Assembly (NCBI GenBank): GCA_046756925.1
Contig: JBHHXH010000103.1
Coordinates: 1-5,422, forward strand
Reading direction: 5' to 3'
Origin: JAJDBU01 sp046756925
GTDB taxonomy: Bacteria; Nitrospirota; Nitrospiria; SBBL01; JAADHI01
Length of the DNA: 5,422 bases
Shown here: piece after piece, positions 1 through 4,569 of the stretch
Position numbering within the stretch: the stretch's first letter is position 1
Layout of the letters: every line of letters starts with the position of its first letter
The notes under the pieces: generated by a model
Database searches by the model: none
Told to the model about the DNA's origin: nothing
What the model saw: the letters and a program-made list of their open reading frames with translations, nothing else
Position numbers and translations under genes: made by a program

Positions 1-214
1 AATCGCTGATCTCATAGCTCAAGCCCCAGACCATCCGGTGAAAATCCATCTTGGATGTCCCCCCGTCGCTGGGGATATTGTAATGAAGCTCTCCATAACC
101 GTGTAAGTGCACCTTAGAGGCGGCTTCTTCCGCCTCCATCTCGAGCGCCCAGGCGCTTTGCGAAAAACCCAATGCCAGAACCAGCATTAGCGAAAATATC
201 AATCTTTTTTGCAT
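1..214 (-). CDS. Porin-like outer-membrane protein, N-terminal part (runs off the left edge)
   Basis: Seen: ATG at 214 on the minus strand opens a frame that stays open to base 1, giving 71 residues. Residues 1-23 form a classical signal peptide: a basic start (MQKR), a hydrophobic core (LIFSLMLVLALGF) and an A-W-A cleavage motif at 21-23. The mature start is acidic (LEMEAEEAAS) and is followed by VHLHGYGELHYN and MDFHRMVWGLSYEISD. Family knowledge: the HGYGE-HYN / DFHR / Y-x-x-SD pattern is typical of the first strands of porin-like outer-membrane beta-barrels found in several Gram-negative phyla. Inference: an exported beta-barrel, substrate unknown. A full anti-SD match (AAGGAGG, plus-strand 224-230) sits 9 nt before the ATG, fixing the start. 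It lies downstream of fur on the same strand, so iron or metal-linked expression is possible, but no Fur box was seen directly in front of it. The C-terminal strands lie outside the window, so the fold is unconfirmed. Confidence 0.72.
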   Translation of the reverse strand, partial: MQKRLIFSLMLVLALGFSQSAWALEMEAEEAASKVHLHGYGELHYNIPSDGGTSKMDFHRMVWGLSYEISD

Positions 215-223
215 CTTCCAGAA

Positions 224-230
224 CCTCCTT
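224..230 (-). promoter_or_regulatory. Strong Shine-Dalgarno of the porin-like gene
   Basis: On the minus strand this reads AAGGAGG, complementary to the 16S rRNA 3' end over its whole length, with a 9-nt spacer to the ATG at 214. It predicts high translation and decides the start codon. The TAA of the candidate 33-aa ORF (229-231) overlaps this site by two bases, an arrangement compatible with translational coupling. Confidence 0.8.
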
Positions 231-330
231 AAAATTGAATGTCGTTATTTATAAAGTGCGTTCCCGCACCATCGGGCTCTGGCTCGCAAGGGATCTCTGG
301 CCGCTTTTTGAATGAGGGCATGCGCCTCAT
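229..330 (-). CDS. Candidate 33-aa ORF between fur and the porin-like gene
   Basis: I do not recognise this protein. Seen: on the minus strand an AAGGAG (plus-strand 335-340) lies 4 nt before an ATG at 330. The frame encodes 33 residues, beginning MRRMPSFKKRPEIPCEPEPD and ending HFINNDIQF, and stops at TAA 229-231. The N-terminal half is basic, the centre Pro/Glu-rich with one Cys; there is no signal peptide or membrane segment. It starts 29 nt after the fur stop, and its stop touches the porin ribosome binding site, so it fills an intergenic space neatly. Against it: the start codon is the first arm of a 6-bp inverted repeat (312-330), the length is short enough to be chance, and there is no homology evidence. 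It could be a small coupled peptide, or simply leader RNA of the porin gene. Confidence 0.3.
   Translation of the reverse strand: MRRMPSFKKRPEIPCEPEPDGAGTHFINNDIQF
255..270 (-). other. GNRA-capped hairpin in the fur/porin spacer
   Basis: On the minus strand GTGCG-GGAA-CGCAC (256-269) forms a perfect 5-bp stem with a GGAA (GNRA-type) tetraloop, followed by TTTATAAATAA. The tract after the stem is too interrupted for a confident intrinsic terminator. It could be a weak attenuator or mRNA-stabilising hairpin lying about 40 nt before the porin start codon. It also sits inside the candidate 33-aa ORF, so the two readings compete. Confidence 0.3.
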
Positions 331-359
331 TTTTCTCCTTATACGAAAAATACGGAAAC

Positions 360-803
360 TTAATGTTTCACATTAAGTTTGGAACACGATCCGCAAGTGC
401 CGTACAATTCCAGGCGGTGGCTAAAAATGGTAAAATGATGGGCCTTGGCCACCTCTTTTTGCAATTTTTCAATCTCTTCGTTTTCGAATTCGATAATCCG
501 ATTGCATTGCTTGCAGATCAAGTGGTCATGATGGCTGACATTATAAGTGAGTTCATAACGCGACTGTCCATCCCCAAATTGACGTTGTTCGGCAAGACCA
601 CTCGCGCAAAAAAGATTCAAGGTGCGATAGATGGTCGCCAGGCCGATCGTCGCCCCGGTATCCTTCATATGACGATAAAGTTCTTCAGCCGTGATATGTC
701 CCTCGAGCTCCATAAAGGCCTTGAGGACGGCATTTCGCTCTTTTGTCACCTTAAGCCGGTTTTTAGCGATATGTTTTTTAAGAAGCGCTTCTTCTTTTGT
801 CAT
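360..803 (-). CDS. fur: Ferric uptake regulator (Fur family)
   Basis: A 147-aa cytoplasmic dimeric repressor, normal length for Fur. Seen: the N-terminal winged helix covers about residues 10-85, with recognition helix LATIYRTL (55-62). It is followed by the dimerisation/metal domain with HHDHLICKQC (91-100), IEFENEEIE and HRLELYGTCGSC (129-140). C97/C100 and C137/C140 form the paired CxxC structural zinc site, and the HHDH cluster contributes to the regulatory metal sites. Family knowledge: the HHDHLIC...IEF pattern points to Fur proper rather than PerR or Zur. With Fe2+ bound it represses genes carrying a 7-1-7 box. The ATG at 803 has GGTGGGAG just upstream. Context: third in a leftward series whose only strong promoter (1253-1281) carries a Fur box, so autorepression is the natural inference. 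A porin-like gene follows. Metal specificity is assigned from sequence only. Confidence 0.93.
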   Translation of the reverse strand: MTKEEALLKKHIAKNRLKVTKERNAVLKAFMELEGHITAEELYRHMKDTGATIGLATIYRTLNLFCASGLAEQRQFGDGQSRYELTYNVSHHDHLICKQCNRIIEFENEEIEKLQKEVAKAHHFTIFSHRLELYGTCGSCSKLNVKH

Positions 804-834
804 CTGCTCCCACCAAGTTGAACCTACTTAGCAT

Positions 835-849
835 GTTATATAACGTTAT
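835..849. repeat. Nested palindromes GTTAT-ATAAC-GTTAT upstream of fur
   Basis: Two overlapping perfect 10-bp palindromes (GTTATATAAC at 835-844, ATAACGTTAT at 840-849) create three alternating 5-bp half-sites 32 nt before the fur start. It does not match the Fur 7-1-7 pattern well: only the right side, GTTATCA, fits. It could be an internal promoter -10 region or a separate operator, and no convincing -35 was found at the right distance. It overlaps the stop codon of the candidate 46-aa ORF. Confidence 0.3.
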
Positions 850-976
850 CACCCGGCATACCCGGCAGCTGATACGGGTTAAGATATATGCGCCGGATGA
901 TATTTTCTCCGCACGCCTCTCCTTCCTGCGCTTTCGGCGTGGAACTGTAAAATAGGGCAAACGGGTCAAGATACAT
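836..976 (-). CDS. Candidate 46-aa ORF between the Com-like gene and fur
   Basis: I do not recognise this product. Seen: ATG at 976 (minus) to TAA at 836-838, 46 residues, starting MYLDPFALFYSSTPKA and ending with the Pro/Gly-rich NPYQLPGMPGDNVI. It fills the gap between the Com-like gene and fur, leaving about 36 and 32 nt on either side, and has one Cys and no signal peptide. The same frame is open further upstream for 12 codons, to the TAG that ends the Com-like gene. The two ORFs are therefore in register, and the 46-aa stretch could be a remnant C-terminal extension or a readthrough product. Against a separate gene: the only SD-like sequence (GGAAG) is about 3 nt from the ATG, and a second frame is also open across the region (778-987), so open length alone means little. 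Confidence 0.25.
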   Translation of the reverse strand: MYLDPFALFYSSTPKAQEGEACGENIIRRIYLNPYQLPGMPGDNVI

Positions 977-1012
977 GACTTCCGCATCTCTTAATCTTAA
1001 AAAACCATCCCT

Positions 1013-1195
1013 CTATCCCATGGATTTTAAGGGTCCCTGGGTGATGGGGACGATATGAAACCGTTTACATCGTTTACATTTGAGTTCCACACCGGCTTCT
1101 ACGAGACGCGCGACCAAACTGCCGCACAAACATCGCATATCCGTTTTTTGAGAGGATGTGGAAGCGCGTGTCGCCTGCTCATTTGATTTATTCAA
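1013..1195 (-). CDS. Small Com-like zinc-ribbon protein
   Basis: A 60-aa protein. Seen: a hydrophilic Ser/Thr-rich tail (1-19), then a compact zinc ribbon RCLCGSLVARL...GVELKCKRCKRF (21-46) with Cys pairs C22-x-C24 and C40-x-x-C43. Family knowledge: this matches the Com family named after the phage Mu Com translational activator (RC..CGkLla...g.eiKCpRCk). Many bacterial chromosomes carry stand-alone Com-like ribbons of unknown role, and those with a CxCG first knuckle are common outside phages. Inference: a nucleic-acid-binding or metal-binding accessory protein. The start is TTG at 1195 with AAGAG just before it; the only in-frame ATG is at 1138 (residue 20), directly before the ribbon and without a good SD, so the tail may not be translated. 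Nothing nearby is phage-like. Its promoter carries a Fur box and fur lies downstream, suggesting iron-responsive expression. Confidence 0.62.
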   Translation of the reverse strand: MNKSNEQATRASTSSQKTDMRCLCGSLVARLVEAGVELKCKRCKRFHIVPITQGPLKSMG

Positions 1196-1223
1196 TGCTC
1201 TTGACCGATAACCTTATTATAAT

Positions 1224-1238
1224 TGAGAATCATTATCA
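1224..1238 (-). promoter_or_regulatory. Fur box (7-1-7 inverted repeat)
   Basis: The plus strand reads TGAGAAT-C-ATTATCA, which differs from the canonical TGATAAT-N-ATTATCA at a single base. It lies at roughly +9 to +23 relative to the start predicted from the -10 at 1253-1258, a position where bound Fur would block initiation or escape. It controls the leftward Com-like/fur transcript. The rightward gene begins about 265 nt away and has its own promoter beyond the box, so regulation in that direction is unlikely. Confidence 0.85.
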
Positions 1239-1252
1239 TAATTAATTTTGTA

Positions 1253-1281
1253 ATATTAGAACGGAATGGGTCTATTGTCAA
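1253..1281 (-). promoter_or_regulatory. Near-consensus sigma-70 promoter for the leftward Com-like/fur unit
   Basis: Reading the minus strand: -35 TTGACA (1281-1276, perfect), a 17-bp spacer, then -10 TAATAT (1258-1253, 4 of 6 to TATAAT). An AT-rich stretch (AAAAATAAC) lies just upstream of the -35, like an UP element. Predicted initiation is near 1246, giving a leader of about 50 nt before the TTG at 1195. The Fur box lies directly downstream. Confidence 0.82.
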
Positions 1282-1458
1282 GTTATTTTTATGAAAACGT
1301 GGAAAATATCCCTCTCCCGATATGGTTCGTCACCCAGAGGAAGCCTTTCTGAGAAACCCTTTGGCTAGATGGACTGACTGGAAATCGATGGACGAGTCGG
1401 CCTTTCTAGATAAGCGATTTGAATGCCGAATAGGCGGATACCGGGTTGGGAGAGACCC
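1282..1458. other. Non-coding divergent spacer
   Basis: Together with the promoters on both sides, 1196-1503 is a 308-bp stretch without a supported gene. Between 1282 and 1458 I see no motif with support. A 25-codon ATG ORF (1291-1368) has no Shine-Dalgarno. The long minus-strand frame across 1330-1773 is antisense to the transferase gene and has no family features. No tRNA, riboswitch or terminator shape was recognised. Confidence 0.5.
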
Positions 1459-1487
1459 TTGACCCAGCGCATCATAGAGACCATAAT
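1459..1487 (+). promoter_or_regulatory. Sigma-70-type promoter for the rightward gene cluster
   Basis: TTGACC (1459-1464, 5 of 6 to consensus), a 17-bp spacer, then CATAAT (1482-1487, 5 of 6). The predicted start is near 1493-1495, only about 10 nt before the ATG at 1504. That leaves no room for a normal ribosome binding site, and none is seen, so the first gene may be translated from a near-leaderless mRNA. Confidence 0.6.
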
Positions 1488-1503
1488 AGACCAAAAATAG
1501 CCG

Positions 1504-2187
1504 ATGTCGAATCTCCTGATCATATTTGCCAAAGCCCCCGAGCCGGGGCAAGTGAAGACCCGCCTGTCGCCATATATCTCTAAGCGTAATGCCGCAAAGC
1601 TTTATGAGGCCTTTATGATCGACACCCTCGCATTCACCGTGCATATTCCAGCCGACAGAGCGCTTGCTTGTTCTCCCAATCCCGATCATCCCTTTTTTTC
1701 CCGTTGCAAAGCCAACCACCCTCTCCGGACCTTTGCCCAACAAGGAACGAATCTGGGTGCGCGGATGAAACATGCTTTTGAATGGGGATATTCGAAAGCG
1801 TTCGAAAAGGTGATCCTCATCGGGTCAGACGCACCGACCCTGCCGACTGCCTTTATTCGGGACGCCTTCGATTGTCTTTCTCGCCGGGATGTGGTGCTGG
1901 GACCCAGCCTCGATGGCGGTTATTACTTAATCGGCGCGAAAACGCCTTTGCCGGACATCTTTAGCCATCAGGATTGGAGTTCCGAACGGGTGCTGAGGAA
2001 CACGCTTAAAAAATTAAACGACGAAAAACAATCTTATGAACTCCTCCCTTTTTGGTACGATATCGACCGCCCGGACGATCTCTTCTTTTTAATAGAACAT
2101 CTTAAATATCAATCTTGTCGTGGAACTCCATTGCCCAAGGCGACATCGGACATGCTCGGCGCAATCGGAGTCAACAAAGATCATTGA
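1504..2187 (+). CDS. GT-A-fold glycosyl/nucleotidyl transferase, DUF2064 / TIGR04282 family
   Basis: A 227-aa soluble protein, usual length for the family. Seen: the N-terminal nucleotide-binding signature LLIIFAKAPEPGQVKTRLSP (4-23), IGSDAPTLP (106-114) with the acidic residue D109 at the expected metal/nucleotide position, LGPSLDGGYYLIG (132-144), and a C-terminal YDIDRPDDL that closes the domain. Family knowledge: this is the group first named rSAM/selenodomain-associated transferase 1 and now linked in annotation to arsenosugar biosynthesis glycosyltransferases; most members lack biochemical proof. Here the expected partners (ArsS-type radical SAM, TIGR04283 transferase) are not in the window, so the substrate is unknown. 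The ATG at 1504 is the first possible start because TAG lies just upstream at 1498-1500. No SD is present, consistent with a promoter only about 10 nt away. The stop overlaps the start of hemW, indicating coupling. Confidence 0.88.
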   Translation: MSNLLIIFAKAPEPGQVKTRLSPYISKRNAAKLYEAFMIDTLAFTVHIPADRALACSPNPDHPFFSRCKANHPLRTFAQQGTNLGARMKHAFEWGYSKAFEKVILIGSDAPTLPTAFIRDAFDCLSRRDVVLGPSLDGGYYLIGAKTPLPDIFSHQDWSSERVLRNTLKKLNDEKQSYELLPFWYDIDRPDDLFFLIEHLKYQSCRGTPLPKATSDMLGAIGVNKDH

Positions 2188-3305
2188 GGCCCATCGGATT
2201 ATACCTAGACATCCCCTTCTGCGTGGCCCGCTGCGCCTTTTGCGCCTTCCCCATCGAAGGCTTTCGCTCCGGACCCTCGAAACGTTATCTCACCGCCTTG
2301 CACAAAGAGATCGCGATGACGGCCGCTAGACCGGAGATACAAGCCTGTACGATGTACAGCGTCTATCTCGGCGGGGGCACGCCAAGCCTTTTTCGGGAAA
2401 ACGAGTTGCGAACATTGCTGAGACATTGCCGAGATTGTTTTCAGGTTGCGGGCGATGCAGAGATAAGCCTCGAGGCACATCCGGCCACCCTCAATTTTTC
2501 AAAACTGAAAACACTACGAGACGCCGGGGTGAACCGTTTGTCCATCGGCATGCAATCTTTATCGGATCGAGATCTGCACAAACTGGGCAGGAAGCATTCC
2601 GCCGCGGAAGCCGATGCCGCTTTTCTCTGCGCACGCGCCGCCGGCTTTGCCAATATTGGCATAGACCTCATCTACGGACTACCCGACCAAACGGCGGACG
2701 ACTGGGCCGAAACCCTTCGCCACGGCATCGCGCTTTCTCCTGAGCATCTCTCGATCTATGCCCTATCGGTCGAAGCCGGAACCCTATTCGCCAAAAAAAT
2801 AGCGTTGGGGCAATTGCCCCTTCCCCCCGAAGAAACGGTCCTCTCCATGTACGATACCGCCTGTGAAACATTGTCCTCGGCGGGTTATCTTCAATATGAG
2901 CTCTCCAATTTCGCCAAACCCGATTTTGCCTGCCGTCACAATCAACTATATTGGGATCAAGGGGAATATATCGGTCTCGGCGTTGCCGCCCATTCATATT
3001 TTAATCATGAGCGCCGGGAAAACACGGAAAACCTCACAGATTATATCAAAGCCCTTGAGTCCGATCGTCTCCCTTGCATCCATCGAGAAAGGGTCGGGCC
3101 CAAGACGCGGCGTATCGATACCATCATCTTCGGCCTTCGGAAATCCGGCGGCCTCCCGGTGCACGTACTTCAACACGATCCGCAGATCTCCAGAACAACC
3201 CATCGGCTTATTCGAGACGGCTTATTAAAAATACAAAGGAACTCGGTCGAACTGACGTCGAAAGGCAAGCATTTGGCGGACGAAGTTGCCACCGCGTATA
3301 TTTAA
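2184..3305 (+). CDS. hemW: Radical SAM heme chaperone HemW
   Basis: Binds heme and a [4Fe-4S] cluster plus SAM and delivers heme to membrane targets; long misannotated as oxygen-independent coproporphyrinogen III oxidase. Seen, numbering from TTG 2184 (373 aa): the cluster motif C13-x3-C17-x2-C20 in LDIPFCVARCAFCAF, YLGGGTPS (61-68, SAM-binding), SLEAHPATL, the RLSIGMQS strand, GIDLIYGLPDQT, and the HemW hallmark HNQLYW (252-257) followed by GEYIGLGVAAHS. The C-terminal HemN_C-like domain is complete. The fourth Cys of true HemN (CxxxCxxCxC) is replaced by Phe, as in HemW; the usual CDF after the third Cys is CAF. Start: an in-frame ATG at 2115 exists but would overlap the previous gene by 73 nt and add 23 unusual residues. 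TTG 2184 gives the family-typical short lead MRPIGLY and a TTGA stop/start overlap, with GGAG 13 nt upstream. The start remains the least certain point. Confidence 0.9.
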   Translation: MRPIGLYLDIPFCVARCAFCAFPIEGFRSGPSKRYLTALHKEIAMTAARPEIQACTMYSVYLGGGTPSLFRENELRTLLRHCRDCFQVAGDAEISLEAHPATLNFSKLKTLRDAGVNRLSIGMQSLSDRDLHKLGRKHSAAEADAAFLCARAAGFANIGIDLIYGLPDQTADDWAETLRHGIALSPEHLSIYALSVEAGTLFAKKIALGQLPLPPEETVLSMYDTACETLSSAGYLQYELSNFAKPDFACRHNQLYWDQGEYIGLGVAAHSYFNHERRENTENLTDYIKALESDRLPCIHRERVGPKTRRIDTIIFGLRKSGGLPVHVLQHDPQISRTTHRLIRDGLLKIQRNSVELTSKGKHLADEVATAYI

Positions 3306-3387
3306 TATTATATTTCAGCTTATTTATCAATTAATTAAATAGCATTAATAAAATTTTTACTTTTAATTTAATCTCAGTACGATTAAA
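3306..3387. other. Extremely AT-rich spacer between hemW and dus
   Basis: By my count only about 12 of 82 bases are G or C, against roughly half in the flanking genes. It contains TTAAT/ATTAA arms (3331-3335, 3344-3348) and T-runs, but no GC stem, so I do not call a terminator. No convincing -35/-10 pair was found, although weak TTATCA/TAATAA-like elements exist (about 3324-3351). It probably holds the dus promoter or an A+T-rich upstream activating element. Confidence 0.4.
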
Positions 3388-4569
3388 ATGACATATCCAC
3401 AAAAAAATCATTTCTGGCGCCGACTGGCGAAGCCCATTATCGGCTTGTCTCCCATGGACGGTGTCACAGATTCTTGTTTCAGAAGGATCACGGCCATGCA
3501 TGGCCGCCCCGATCTCATCATGACGGAGTTCTTAAGCGTCGAGGGTATCTGCCATGGGGCCAGAAGCGCCCTGCTGGGCCTCGTCTATCACGACAGCGAG
3601 CGCCCCATCGTCGCTCAACTCTACGGCCCCCATCCCGCCTCCTTCTATCATGTCGCACAACTTGTTTGTGAATTGGGCTTTGACGGACTCGATATCAATA
3701 TGGGCTGCCCCTCCAAAAAGGTCGCCGCACTCGGTTCCGGCGCGGCGCTGATTAATGATCCGGCGCGCGCCATCGCCATCATCAAGGCGGCTAGAAGCGG
3801 TATTGAGAGATGGGCCGGCGGCGCGCCCTTATCCATCACCCAATTGTATCCGGCACTGTCCGGTTGGCTGGACCGATTTAAAGCCGGTGGGACGCAAAAA
3901 CCGGTCTACCGCCGAAACCCGATCCCGGTGTCGGTCAAAACACGCATCGGGGTCGAAAAAATCGTCATCAAGGAATGGATTCCTAGGCTACTGGAAGCGT
4001 CTCCGGAAGCCATCTCGATTCACGGAAGGACCCTGCGTCAGGGGTATCGAGGTGAAGCGGATTGGGTGTCTATCGCAGAAGCGGTCGAGATTGCAAGAGA
4101 TTCAGACACGCTCATACTCGGCAACGGAGATTTAAAAAGCTTGAACGACGCCGTCATCCGTGTCCGGCAAACAGGGGTTGACGGCGTGTTAATCGGCAGA
4201 GCCGCCATGGGAAACCCCTGGATCTTCAATCGCAAAGAGATCGCCCGTGCTTTTTCGAATCGGACACACTGGGATGACACGGAAAAATCGGCCCGGCTGA
4301 TCCAGATGCCTCCCATCACCCGCCAAACCTTGTTTTCAGTCGCCTTGCAGCATGCCCGTCTTTTTGAGGCGATGCATGGCCGGGCATATTTTAACGGTGT
4401 GAGAAAGCACCTCGGCGCCTATTGCCGGGGGTTCAAAGGCGCGCGATCGCTTCGGGCGGAAATGGTGCGGGCCGATCATGCGGATAACGTCGCGCAGCTC
4501 ATCAAATCCCACCTCACCAAAAGTCCTTTATTGCGAGAGGTCGAATCGGATGCCCGACACGCAAACTAA
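3388..4569 (+). CDS. tRNA-dihydrouridine synthase (Dus family)
   Basis: FMN-dependent, NADPH-using reduction of uridine to dihydrouridine in tRNA. Seen in 393 aa: the N-terminal FMN segment IIGLSPMDGVTDSCFRR (17-33), LYGPHP, DINMGCPSKKV with the proton-donor Cys at 107, GSGAALINDP, PVSVKTRIG with the flavin-contacting Lys at 184, SIHGRTLRQGY with His212, NGDL, and GVLIGRAAMGNPWIF. A C-terminal helical domain (about 300-390) binds tRNA. Odd: between GSGAALINDP and PVSVKTRIG lie about 40 more residues than in a DusB-type enzyme (about 139-178, including IERWAGG...LSGWLDRFKAGG), which explains the length above the usual 320-350. Which Dus subfamily, and hence which tRNA position, cannot be settled by eye; DusB-like is the best guess. 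The ATG at 3388 has no clear SD; the conserved segment begins soon after it, so a later start is excluded. It overlaps maf by 20 nt. Confidence 0.92.
   Translation: MTYPQKNHFWRRLAKPIIGLSPMDGVTDSCFRRITAMHGRPDLIMTEFLSVEGICHGARSALLGLVYHDSERPIVAQLYGPHPASFYHVAQLVCELGFDGLDINMGCPSKKVAALGSGAALINDPARAIAIIKAARSGIERWAGGAPLSITQLYPALSGWLDRFKAGGTQKPVYRRNPIPVSVKTRIGVEKIVIKEWIPRLLEASPEAISIHGRTLRQGYRGEADWVSIAEAVEIARDSDTLILGNGDLKSLNDAVIRVRQTGVDGVLIGRAAMGNPWIFNRKEIARAFSNRTHWDDTEKSARLIQMPPITRQTLFSVALQHARLFEAMHGRAYFNGVRKHLGAYCRGFKGARSLRAEMVRADHADNVAQLIKSHLTKSPLLREVESDARHAN

Noticed and set aside
312..330. Inverted repeat ATGAGG-7-CCTCAT followed by TTTTCT on the plus strand, resembling a rightward terminator
   Set aside because: No rightward gene precedes it. 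Read leftward, in the direction of fur, the stem is followed by TCAAAAAG and not a U-tract, so it is not a fur terminator. It may only matter as structure around ATG 330.
312..821. Long plus-strand frame opposite fur
   Set aside because: It is the antisense of fur, whose Fur motifs are unambiguous. The frame has no family features of its own.
778..987. 69-codon minus-strand frame upstream of fur (MRKSCILTRL...)
   Set aside because: Very basic, unlikely composition; it runs into the fur coding sequence in another frame and shares the region with the more protein-like 46-codon frame.
1194..1239. 15-codon upstream ORF (MIMILNYNKVIGQEH) ending in a TTGA overlap with the Com-like start
   Set aside because: It begins inside the Fur box within a few bases of the predicted transcription start and has no SD; its overlap with the TTG is probably coincidence.
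1330..1773. 147-codon minus-strand frame
   Set aside because: More than half is antisense to the transferase gene; no SD, motif or plausible family.
2115..2183. Upstream ATG start for hemW
   Set aside because: It would overlap the transferase by 73 nt and add 23 residues not expected before the GLYLDIPFC segment. TTG 2184 is preferred, though not proven.
4478..4549. Upstream ATG start for maf
   Set aside because: It would add a 24-residue Ser/Arg-rich extension overlapping dus by 92 nt. ATG 4550 has a good SD and the normal Maf N-terminus.
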